Below, in pieces: positions 1-6,458 of a stretch of 27,878 nt of DNA. Each line of letters begins with the position of its first letter. The stretch's first letter is position 1. The notes below the pieces were generated by a model. That model was given only the letters and a program-made list of their open reading frames with translations, was not told the origin of the DNA and made no database searches. Source of the stretch: an uncultured Lachnospiraceae bacterium. GTDB taxonomy: Bacteria > Bacillota > Clostridia > Lachnospirales > Lachnospiraceae. The stretch spans positions 1 to 27,878 of the forward strand of contig CAKRNI010000008.1 in the NCBI GenBank assembly GCA_934370915.1, read 5' to 3'. The position numbers and the translations under genes are program-made.

Positions 1-50
1 ATCGGCTGTGCGTACTCTTTAAAAGAGCCATCTTTTAATGTTACTTTCAT
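1..50 (-). CDS. thrS: Threonyl-tRNA synthetase, N-terminal fragment
   Basis: Only the first 16 codons are inside the window; the gene runs off the left edge. The translation MKVTLKDGSFKEYAQP looks like the start of the TGS domain that begins threonyl-tRNA synthetases. A strong ribosome binding site (AAGGAG) lies 7 bases before the chosen ATG at position 50; an ATG six bases upstream is too close to that site. The identification is supported independently by the upstream T-box leader, whose specifier codon is ACC (threonine). The enzyme charges tRNA(Thr) in the cytoplasm. The T-box should raise expression when uncharged tRNA(Thr) accumulates. Confidence 0.85.
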   Translation of the reverse strand, partial: MKVTLKDGSFKEYAQP

Positions 51-131
51 GTTCATTCTCCTTTTTCTCTTGGAAAATTATTGTGTAACTGTAAACCTGC
101 AGTTACGTTTTTCTCAGTGAAAAGCCCGCGC

Positions 132-200
132 GGTTGCGTCAGGCAACCTATCCTTTCGCGCGAGTGCGCATCTTTGGCACGTTAGTGCCTTTTATGTAAC
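132..200. repeat. Hairpin-rich repeat, copy A, thrS leader
   Basis: This stretch and the one at 259-329 are diverged direct copies. Positions 163-186 and 290-313 are identical over 24 bases, and the flanks align with scattered changes that tend to keep short stems. Copy A contains GGTTGC/GCAACC, GGCAC/GTGCC and, at its right end (195-218), TGTAAC/GTTACA. Another small hairpin lies at 85-106. All would be transcribed as part of the thrS leader. I see no open reading frame. Function unknown. Confidence 0.7.
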
Positions 201-258
201 GGGGAATTTCCAGTTACACAAGAAAGAATGTGCCTTGGCACATTCTCGCGCCTTGCGC

Positions 259-329
259 GGTCGCTTGCGACAATCTACATCTTCGCGCAAGTGCGCATCT
301 TTGGCACGTTAGTACCTTTTTTATGTGAC
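259..329. repeat. Hairpin-rich repeat, copy B, thrS leader
   Basis: This is the second copy of the block at 132-200. It has the same order of small stems: GTCGC/GCGAC, GCGC/GCGC, then GGCAC with a one-base change in its partner (GTACC), leading into the long inverted repeat at 316-365. Between the copies, at 226-245, is a near-perfect palindrome with nine-base arms (GAATGTGCC/GGCACATTC). The duplication is visible directly; its origin is not. Confidence 0.7.
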
Positions 330-365
330 AGGGAATTCTTCGGAATTTCCTGTCACATAAAAAAG
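316..365. repeat. Long inverted repeat abutting the T-box terminator
   Basis: The outer arms CTTTTTTATGTGACAGG and CCTGTCACATAAAAAAG are perfectly complementary over 17 bases; inside them GAATTC and GAATT(T) pair around a TTCG loop. On the minus strand the T run that serves the T-box terminator is also the first half of this hairpin, so the two structures share bases. With A and T runs on both sides it could terminate transcription in either direction, or compete with the T-box terminator. Confidence 0.7.
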
Positions 366-399
366 TCCCTTGACTATGCGCTTTGCATAATCAAGGGAC
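359..399 (-). terminator. Intrinsic terminator of the thrS T-box
   Basis: On the minus strand the stem GTCCCTTGATTATGC pairs almost perfectly with GCATAGTCAAGGGAC around a short loop, followed by six T residues. It sits directly after the T-box sequence and is the regulated terminator of the thrS leader. It may also end read-through from the ABC transporter operon upstream. Confidence 0.9.
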
Positions 400-597
400 G
401 AGATTACCCGTGGTTCCACCCTGCTTGTATAGAATTTCTATACCACTTCATTTGATGATAACGGAATCACCGTTCCCGATTAAGGGACACTCCAGGGTGG
501 TCTTCGGTTCGTTCCGTGCAGGATACTCTCACCGAATGTATCCCTCTCTGAGCAGTTTCCGAACGTACTCTTCCTGTCAACGTGTTATCTTTTTCAC
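359..597 (-). promoter_or_regulatory. T-box leader, threonine specific, of thrS
   Basis: This is a complete T-box riboswitch on the minus strand. In transcript order there is an AGTA motif, a five-base helix GTTCG/CGAAC enclosing the distal part with AGAGAG and GGTGAGAG, then CGAAG followed by the specifier ACC (499-501 on the plus strand) and A. This matches the arrangement of the well-studied glycine T-box (CGAA, one base, specifier, A). The T-box sequence AGGGTGGAACCACGG is at 408-422, and the terminator follows. UGGA in the bulge would pair with a tRNA ending in UCCA. Binding of uncharged tRNA(Thr) should block termination and allow thrS transcription. Confidence 0.93.
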
Positions 598-1733
598 TTG
601 TTATTCAGTATATCACCGGAATCAGATTTGTCAAGATTTATTTGACGTAATTTTCCGAGTCCTGTTCCGATCCGCAGAAGCTCGCGGTTCTTCTCATTCA
701 TGGTTCCAAAGAGCTTTAGCGGACAGAGAACCGCCTCGCAGGACTCCAAAATTTTCTTTGCCCGAAGGAACGCCTGCTCTCCCACCGGCTCAAAGGGAAT
801 TTCCGGGATCACTTCTGCTGCCAGTGCCTCGGCCGTCTGATACTCCATATCATTTTCATGGATGACTCCGGCCGCAAAGGGGATCCCTGCCCGGTTCAGG
901 GCATGATACACCGGAATTCCGCTGCCCATACCGCCAATGACAAATACCTTCGGCGTACCGTCTGTCTTTGGAAGTTCCGGGTAGCCAAGCGAAGTCATGT
1001 AGCTTCCCCGTTCGATCCCGTAGAGCTTTGCGATGTAATCCTTTTCAAACACCTCGGAAGGAGTTCCTGCTCTCCCTATGATCCCATTTTCCGCGCAGAG
1101 CACATAGTCGGAGATCCTCTCCGCGAGATCCAGCTCGTGGAGTGACATGAGAACTGCCACATTGCGTTCCTGGACCAGTTTTTTTAAGATTTCAAGAAGT
1201 TCCAGCTTGTGTCTGACATCAAGGAAGGACGTGGGTTCATCGAGAACGAGAAGCTCCGGTTCCTGACAGATGGCGCGGGCCAGAAGGATCCGCTGTTTCT
1301 GGCCATCACTGGTATTCCGGAACTGTACCCCTGCGAGACTGCCGCACTGCACCATTTCGAGGGCCTCCCGGACCTTTTTTTTATCTTCCTGTGAAAGGAT
1401 CCCAAACCGGCCGGTATACGGATATCTCCCGGCGGCTGCCACGTCAAAACATGTCATGAGCTCCGGATCCGGCCGCCCGGTCATAACGACAGCGGTCTTT
1501 TTCGCAAAATCGGAGTCCGAATAATCTTCAATCGATGTGCCGTCGAGAAATACACTTCCGCCCAGAGGAGAAAGCTCCCGGATCACGCTCTTTAGAATCG
1601 TGGATTTTCCGGCTCCGTTCGGTCCGATGAGCGTGACGATGGAGCCACGGCTGATCTTCATGGAAATATTGGAAAGGACCGGCTTTTTGCGGTATCCGAC
1701 GGTGAGATCGTCGGCTGTCAGATAGGTCTGCAT
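594..1733 (-). CDS. ABC importer ATPase (FecE/BtuD type) with extra C-terminal domain
   Basis: This is the cytoplasmic ATPase of an iron-siderophore/cobalamin class importer. It shows Walker A GPNGAGKS (37-44), signature TSDGQKQR (141-148, a variant of LSGGQ), Walker B LLVLDEP (161-167) and switch histidine H199. The standard domain ends near residue 250, as in FecE or BtuD. About 110 further residues (roughly 258-368) contain VIGGMGSG and resemble an alpha/beta nucleotide-binding fold, not a known regulatory domain I can name. Start: AAAGGAG five bases before the ATG. It is the last gene of the riboswitch-led operon, 13 bases after the permease. The partner genes and riboswitch suggest corrinoid or another tetrapyrrole as substrate, but the substrate is inferred. 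Confidence 0.88.
   Translation of the reverse strand: MQTYLTADDLTVGYRKKPVLSNISMKISRGSIVTLIGPNGAGKSTILKSVIRELSPLGGSVFLDGTSIEDYSDSDFAKKTAVVMTGRPDPELMTCFDVAAAGRYPYTGRFGILSQEDKKKVREALEMVQCGSLAGVQFRNTSDGQKQRILLARAICQEPELLVLDEPTSFLDVRHKLELLEILKKLVQERNVAVLMSLHELDLAERISDYVLCAENGIIGRAGTPSEVFEKDYIAKLYGIERGSYMTSLGYPELPKTDGTPKVFVIGGMGSGIPVYHALNRAGIPFAAGVIHENDMEYQTAEALAAEVIPEIPFEPVGEQAFLRAKKILESCEAVLCPLKLFGTMNEKNRELLRIGTGLGKLRQINLDKSDSGDILNNK
607..634 (-). promoter_or_regulatory. Promoter of the thrS T-box transcript
   Basis: On the minus strand TTGACA (629-634) and TATACT (607-612) are separated by 16 bases, a good sigma-A type promoter. The start would be near 600, just before the T-box leader. The promoter lies within the last codons of the upstream ABC ATPase gene. 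Confidence 0.75.
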
Positions 1734-1746
1734 ATGTTCTCCTTTC

Positions 1747-2757
1747 TCAATGCTCCGCTCTTTTTATCATCATGGCGATCACCACCGGCGCTCCGAATAC
1801 TGCAGTCACGGAGCTGATGGAAAGTTCTGTCGGAGAAAACAAAGTCCGCGCCAGAAGATCACTGAACAGGCAGAACGAAGCGCCGCCGAGGAAGCATCCC
1901 GGGATCACAACGATAGGCTTTGCCGTCTTAAAGAGCTGCCTGATCACATGGGGCACCGCGATCCCAACGAAAGAGACGGGACCTGCAAAGGCTGTCACCG
2001 TGGCGGAAAGGACGCTGGACAGAAGGATCAGTTCGATCCGGAACCGCCTGATATTGACCCCCATATTTCTCGCATATACTTCCCCCAGCTGATAAGCCCC
2101 CATGGCTTTCGAGAGCAGCATGGAACAAAGGAAAGCTGCCGCAACCACAAACGCGCAGATCTTTACCCCGTCCATGGAGATCCCGGAAAAACTTCCCATG
2201 GACCAGTTGTGGAGATTCACAATATTGGAATCATCGGCAAATGTCACGATAAAGTCCGTGGCAGCCGAACAGATATAGCCGATCATGATGCCGCTGACCA
2301 CCAGCATGGACATCTGCGGAAGCTTTTTTGAGACCGCCAGCACAAAGCCCATGGAAGCCATGGCGCCGAGAAAAGCCGCAAGGACCATAACCCAGGAGTT
2401 CATGACAAGTCCCTGTCCGAGAAACAGGATCATGAAGACCGAAACGACGAGCTTTGCCCCGGAGGAGATTCCGAGAACAAAGGGACCGGCGATGGGGTTT
2501 GAAAAAAAAGTCTGCAAAAGAAAGCCCGACACAGAAAGCGCTCCGCCGAGGATCAGGGCGGCAAGCATTCTCGGGAGGCGGATATCAAAAAGGATATGAC
2601 GGATCATATCGTTCTCCGTTTTTCCGTCCAGAACAGCCAGAAGAGCTGCTGCCGATACGCGCACACTTCCGACAGCCAGACTAAGGAAACTCAGGACCGC
2701 AAGCAGGACGAGTAACAGCAGGTAAACGCGGATGATCCGCTTTGTCTGGGATACCAT
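1747..2757 (-). CDS. FecCD/BtuC-type ABC permease
   Basis: This is a polytopic membrane permease of 336 residues, the usual length for the FecCD family. The first helix is a leucine-rich stretch near residues 10-30. Family features include RLPRMLAALILGGALSVSG near residues 59-77, IAGPFVLGISSGA, and GPVSFVGIAVPHVIRQL near residues 260-276, the coupling region that contacts the ATPase. I start it at the ATG at 2757, with AGGGAGAGG six bases upstream; a GTG two codons earlier is too close to that site. It would form a homodimer across the membrane, taking substrate from the binding lipoprotein encoded just before it. No separate promoter is evident in the 61-base gap. Confidence 0.93.
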   Translation of the reverse strand: MVSQTKRIIRVYLLLLVLLAVLSFLSLAVGSVRVSAAALLAVLDGKTENDMIRHILFDIRLPRMLAALILGGALSVSGFLLQTFFSNPIAGPFVLGISSGAKLVVSVFMILFLGQGLVMNSWVMVLAAFLGAMASMGFVLAVSKKLPQMSMLVVSGIMIGYICSAATDFIVTFADDSNIVNLHNWSMGSFSGISMDGVKICAFVVAAAFLCSMLLSKAMGAYQLGEVYARNMGVNIRRFRIELILLSSVLSATVTAFAGPVSFVGIAVPHVIRQLFKTAKPIVVIPGCFLGGASFCLFSDLLARTLFSPTELSISSVTAVFGAPVVIAMMIKRAEH

Positions 2758-2818
2758 GGACACCCTCTCCCTTCCTTCATAAATTCAATCTGTTTTCTTT
2801 TCACTCTTCACCCGGTCA

Positions 2819-4027
2819 TCATTTCAGCTGATGAAGGTATGTGAAGTTTCCCTCTGTATCGCCGGTAAACACTGCGTTCATATCCCGGATCATGTCCCCC
2901 AGTCCCATAGTCTCCTGAAACATGTTTTTTCCGGTACACCAGACGTTTCCCTCTTTCACTGCCTTAAAGTCCGCAAAGAGCTGGTTTTTGGCGCACAGCT
3001 CCCCGATCGTCGTGAGTTCCCCGTCAATGGTACTGTTGTAGATCAGAACATCCGCGTCCTTCGCGGCGGCATAAAATGATTCAAAATCCATATTCATCGT
3101 GGAGAGCGCATTCTCACCGGAACCGGCATTCTCCGGCACATAGGTTCCGCCTGCGAGAGCGATCATCTTCGCAATGTAGTCCCCGTTCTTTCTCACATTG
3201 ACACTTCCGGAATTCGTCACATAGAAAAATGCGGCAGTCTTTCCGGAAGGTTCCATATCCAGAACATCGGACAATGAATCCACGGTCTGCTTAAAAATTG
3301 CTTCCGCTTCTTCCTCTTTTCCCGTCAGGACTCCATAAAGACGGATCCACTCCATCCGCCCGAGGGGATGGTTCTCATAGCTGGACCGCTCCACAAGGAC
3401 CGGAATACCAAGGCGTTCCAGCTGTTCCTTTACTTCCGGGGTATGATAGATCATAGTGGACTCCACGGCGAGACCGCAGGAACTGTTTAAAATCTTTTCA
3501 TAATCCGGGGCACTGTACTTCCCGGCGTAAGCGATCGTCCCCTCTTCCATGGCACTTTTCGCTTCCGGAAGATACCATCCGCTCTCCTTCGTTCCAGAAA
3601 AAACGATGGAATCCAGAGCATTCAGACGGATAAAGGCGTCCATGGCAGAGGTCGCCACGAGATAAATGTTTTTTATCGGCCTCTGCAGGACCGTGATGGA
3701 ATCCGGGAGTCCGTCCGGTGCGGACGTGTTCTCAGGCATCAGGAGAAAACGATCCGACTCCCCGATGGTGATGAGGGTAATGTCATCCCCATAATCCTCT
3801 ACTGAGAACTGATCCGCATAGAGAAGATCCATGGACCCCACCGGGGCCATGTCAGCCCAGTTATGCGCGGAGGTTATGTTTGATGGAGACTCTTCTGTCT
3901 TTACAGAACACCCGGCACAGATCATGGAGAGCAGCAGCAGGACGGCTGCCAGCCATCTGACAAATTGTCCCCCCTGTATCGCACTTTTCCGCTTTTGGCG
4001 AAACAAATGAATTTTTATCTTACTCAT
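2819..4027 (-). CDS. Substrate-binding lipoprotein of the ABC importer
   Basis: This 402-residue protein has a charged N-terminus, a hydrophobic segment (about 24-38) and a lipobox-like CAGC with lipidation at Cys40. The mature part has the layout of class III binding proteins (FepB/BtuF): a first lobe with IKNIYLVATSAMDAFIRLNA, a long linking helix, and a second lobe with AAFFYVTNSGSVNVRKNGD and DVLIYNSTIDGE. It would capture substrate outside the membrane and deliver it to the permease. The start is the only ATG in frame before the signal peptide; it follows the previous stop codon closely, and its ribosome site is weak, so it may be translationally coupled. Specificity cannot be read from the sequence; the operon context favours corrinoid, cobalt-porphyrin or haem. 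Confidence 0.88.
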   Translation of the reverse strand: MSKIKIHLFRQKRKSAIQGGQFVRWLAAVLLLLSMICAGCSVKTEESPSNITSAHNWADMAPVGSMDLLYADQFSVEDYGDDITLITIGESDRFLLMPENTSAPDGLPDSITVLQRPIKNIYLVATSAMDAFIRLNALDSIVFSGTKESGWYLPEAKSAMEEGTIAYAGKYSAPDYEKILNSSCGLAVESTMIYHTPEVKEQLERLGIPVLVERSSYENHPLGRMEWIRLYGVLTGKEEEAEAIFKQTVDSLSDVLDMEPSGKTAAFFYVTNSGSVNVRKNGDYIAKMIALAGGTYVPENAGSGENALSTMNMDFESFYAAAKDADVLIYNSTIDGELTTIGELCAKNQLFADFKAVKEGNVWCTGKNMFQETMGLGDMIRDMNAVFTGDTEGNFTYLHQLK

Positions 4028-4032
4028 AGTGA

Positions 4033-4956
4033 TTATTTCTGTTCTGCCAGCGTGCTTGAATCAAAGGTCAGGGTATACTCGATCTCGTGAGGCGTGCTCA
4101 TGGCCGTCGTATCGGCGTAGATCGTAAACGGGCTGTCAAAACCTGCCACCGGGATCACGAAGGTAGAATTTCCTTCCGTATTTACCGGAAGAAGCTTCTC
4201 CTCATCTACCCGCACATAGTCATAGTTCGAACTGCTCCATATGATCGTTGCCTCAGCTTTTCCGTCCTTCACCTCGATCACCGCCGGGGATTCCACGGAC
4301 GCGCGTCCTGACCCACCGGACAGGACGACTTTTGCGGTGTACGTTCCGTCTGCCAGGGCGAGATCTGCCACTGTTTTTAAAGAAGTGTTTAAGAATGCGT
4401 CTGCCGGGATCCCGGATGCCTCAAAGACGAGTTCCCGGTCATACCATTTTTCTTTCTTCTTGCTGAATGCCGTGCACGGAAGCACCTCATTTAACGCATC
4501 GACCGGAACCGTAAAGCTGTGAGTTCCATCCGCGTTCTCCTCAAAGGAGATCCGGTCGGATTCCGGGGCTTTCGCTGCCTCCTCGCCGGTTCCCATATAG
4601 ACATACAGATATCCGGTTCCGCCCATCGTCATTCTGGCAGTCATCGTACCGTTCTCGACAGTCAGGGCGCAGGATGTGATCTTAAACATCGAGGAGCTTG
4701 ATTCCACAGTAATATCGTAAGTTCCCTCCTTGAGATCGTTTGCAGATACCGGCACAAGTCCCGTTGTGTCAAGAGTCTGCTCCGCGGCAGTCTCGCTGCC
4801 GGAAGCAACTTCAGCGTTTGTCTCCTCTGTGTTTTTTGTCTCAGCCGTTGTTTCGGCTGATGCAGCCGTCGTATTTGTTGTACCGGACTGTCCGCATGCT
4901 GTGGACAGTGCACAGACAGCAGCAAGTACAAATGATAATTGTTTTAGTTTACGCAT
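4033..4956 (-). CDS. Two-domain surface lipoprotein, possibly NEAT-like tetrapyrrole binder
   Basis: This is a 307-residue lipoprotein with lipobox STAC (Cys21) and a Thr/Ala/Glu-rich spacer to about residue 70. Two similar beta-rich units follow. Unit 1 (about 72-188) has EGTYDITVESSSSMFKI, GYLYVYMG and FTVPVDAL; unit 2 (about 197-300) has DGTYTAKVVLSG, YDYVRVD and FVIPVAGF. The repeated Y-x-Y segment and overall beta layout recall NEAT (iron transport-associated) domains that pass haem to ABC binding proteins, but I do not see a clear NEAT consensus. Its place between the chelatase lipoprotein and the ABC binding protein suggests it captures or hands over a tetrapyrrole. AGGAG lies about ten bases before the ATG. 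An intrinsic terminator precedes the gene. Confidence 0.7.
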   Translation of the reverse strand: MRKLKQLSFVLAAVCALSTACGQSGTTNTTAASAETTAETKNTEETNAEVASGSETAAEQTLDTTGLVPVSANDLKEGTYDITVESSSSMFKITSCALTVENGTMTARMTMGGTGYLYVYMGTGEEAAKAPESDRISFEENADGTHSFTVPVDALNEVLPCTAFSKKKEKWYDRELVFEASGIPADAFLNTSLKTVADLALADGTYTAKVVLSGGSGRASVESPAVIEVKDGKAEATIIWSSSNYDYVRVDEEKLLPVNTEGNSTFVIPVAGFDSPFTIYADTTAMSTPHEIEYTLTFDSSTLAEQK

Positions 4957-5026
4957 GAATTTATCTCTCCTGTTAAATAGTATATGGAATGCGTTTCCCG
5001 GCGGTCGCGCTGCGCTCCGGGATCAG

Positions 5027-5054
5027 AAAAAAGGCGGTCGAATCTTCGACCGCC
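5027..5054 (-). terminator. Intrinsic terminator between the chelatase and lipoprotein genes
   Basis: On the minus strand GGCGGTCGAA pairs perfectly with TTCGACCGCC around two bases, followed by six T residues. It lies 14 bases after the cbiK stop codon. I find no convincing new promoter between it and the next gene (a lone TATACT near 4975 has no good -35 box), so it probably reduces, but does not stop, transcription of the downstream transport genes. Confidence 0.85.
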
Positions 5055-5068
5055 CATAAAAAAACATC

Positions 5069-6097
5069 TTATTTTGCGAGACTGTCAATCGCAGCCTGGG
5101 CATGCTGTACAAAGAGCTGCTGGATCGGCTCAAGCTCGCCAAGTCCTCTTACCAGGCAGGTAACATCGTAGCCTGCAGCTTCAAACTGGCTCTTCCAGGA
5201 GTCCTCCTCGTCACCGGCCATATCGTTGTTTGCGTGGTCGCCAGCTACGATCATAAGCGGCTCTAAAACGACTTTCTTGTAAGAGCCCTCTTTTACCTGT
5301 GCAATAACATCCTCACAGGACGGAGTCGCCTCAACAGTACCTACATAGTAGTGATCAAAGCCCTCTTCCTTTAACATATCCTGCATCTTCTGATAAACAG
5401 CGTTGGAATCGGCTTCTGTGCCATGACCCATAAAGCAGATCGCTGTCTCGCCGTCATCGTACTCCCTGGTTGCGTCTGTGATTGCGGAGATCACGGCCTT
5501 AAAGTCATCATCGGAAGTTAAAAGCGGTTCGCCGACAGCAACATGTTCGAAGGCATCCGAGTTCTCTGCTAACTCATTTACAAGGTCTGTGTACTCAAGA
5601 CCGTTCATAAGGTGGGTCGGCTGTACGACAAGAGTCTTGACACCGTTATCGATGGCACGGTTTAAAGCCTCTGCCACATTATCGATGACAACACCGTCTC
5701 TTTTCTTTACATGATCAATGATGATCTGGCTTGTGAAGCCTCTTCTTACGGAGTAATCCGGGAATGCGGCCTCGATCGCATTCTCGATCGCGCCGACAGT
5801 CAGTCTGCGGCTGTCATTGTAGCTTGTACCGAAGCTTACAACAAGAAGCTCGTTCTCGCCGATCTCATCCTGATTTCTTGTGTTATCCATGGAAGCATCT
5901 CCTGTATCGTAATTCTCTTCGTCATCTTCCTCAGCAGCGATCGTCTCCGCTGCGGTAGTTTCCTCAGCAGTTGTCTCTGCAACTGTAGTAGTCTCCGCTG
6001 CGGTTGAGGCTGTTGTCTGGCTTCCGGAGCATCCGGAAAGGATCGCCATGGATACGGCTGCCACTGTCATAACGGCATAAAGGTTTGCTTTTCTCAT
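5069..6097 (-). CDS. cbiK: Membrane-anchored CbiK-type sirohydrochlorin cobaltochelatase
   Basis: The C-terminal 260 residues match the CbiK family, which inserts cobalt into sirohydrochlorin in anaerobic cobalamin synthesis. The metal-binding residues are present: His225 in MGHGT, Glu256 in GTVEATPS and His288 in AGDHAN, corresponding to His145, Glu175 and His207 of the Salmonella enzyme. Unlike the cytoplasmic enzyme, this protein begins with a signal peptide and lipobox LSGC (Cys23), then an acidic Thr/Glu/Ala-rich linker to about residue 80. It should therefore be tethered outside the membrane. It is first in the operon, directly behind a cobalamin riboswitch. The ATG follows GAGGAG at good spacing. 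Periplasmic CbiK homologues next to ABC transporters are known in Desulfovibrio, and a CbiK-like haem-binding lipoprotein (IhtB) in Porphyromonas. Whether this one chelates metal or binds tetrapyrroles is open. Confidence 0.9.
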   Translation of the reverse strand: MRKANLYAVMTVAAVSMAILSGCSGSQTTASTAAETTTVAETTAEETTAAETIAAEEDDEENYDTGDASMDNTRNQDEIGENELLVVSFGTSYNDSRRLTVGAIENAIEAAFPDYSVRRGFTSQIIIDHVKKRDGVVIDNVAEALNRAIDNGVKTLVVQPTHLMNGLEYTDLVNELAENSDAFEHVAVGEPLLTSDDDFKAVISAITDATREYDDGETAICFMGHGTEADSNAVYQKMQDMLKEEGFDHYYVGTVEATPSCEDVIAQVKEGSYKKVVLEPLMIVAGDHANNDMAGDEEDSWKSQFEAAGYDVTCLVRGLGELEPIQQLFVQHAQAAIDSLAK

Positions 6098-6168
6098 TTA
6101 CTCTTCTCCTCGCTTGAAAAATGAATTTTCAGGTCTCAGACCGGTTCTTTTTCTTCCCGGCAGACATC

Positions 6169-6363
6169 CGGCAGGTTTCCTGACTCATCCATCATCGCGC
6201 ATGAAACGCCTTCCCGGCAGAAGCTGCCAGTGACTGTCCGCTTATAACGGACACTATTCATACACTCCGGATCTACAGTGACGGGCTCGCACAGGCTTTC
6301 GACCTGTTTCCCTTTTAACTCTTACGGGCATCGTTTCATGCGCATTAACAGCACCTGTTTCGA
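6169..6363 (-). promoter_or_regulatory. Cobalamin riboswitch
   Basis: On the minus strand I see the conserved core in order: AAAAGGGAA, a hairpin AACAGGTCGAAAGCCTGT, GCGAGCCCGTCACTGTA, then the B12-box region CAGTCACTGGCAGC, GGGAAGGCG, and the closing GAGTCAGGAAACCTGCC. CGCATGAAACG pairs with CGTTTCATGCG, and CAGGT near the 5' end pairs with ACCTG at the 3' end. It precedes cbiK and should lower expression of the whole locus when adenosylcobalamin is plentiful. I see no clear terminator between it and the start codon, so control may act on translation. Confidence 0.92.
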
Positions 6364-6405
6364 CTATCCATAACAGCACCGCATGTAAATAGACCTGTAA
6401 TAAGC

Positions 6406-6434
6406 ATCATAGCATTTCCACAGTAAAAAATCAA
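6406..6434 (-). promoter_or_regulatory. Promoter of the cbiK-ABC operon
   Basis: On the minus strand TTGATT (6429-6434) and TATGAT (6406-6411) are 17 bases apart. Transcription would start near 6399, about 35 bases before the cobalamin riboswitch core. Nothing else is seen between here and the end of the CLC gene. Confidence 0.7.
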
Positions 6435-6458
6435 TCCGATATCAAAGAAAATTCTGAC

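Noticed and set aside
383..865. Open reading frame of 160 codons on the plus strand
   Set aside because: It runs antisense through the thrS T-box leader and the end of the ABC ATPase gene, has no ribosome site and no recognisable domain.
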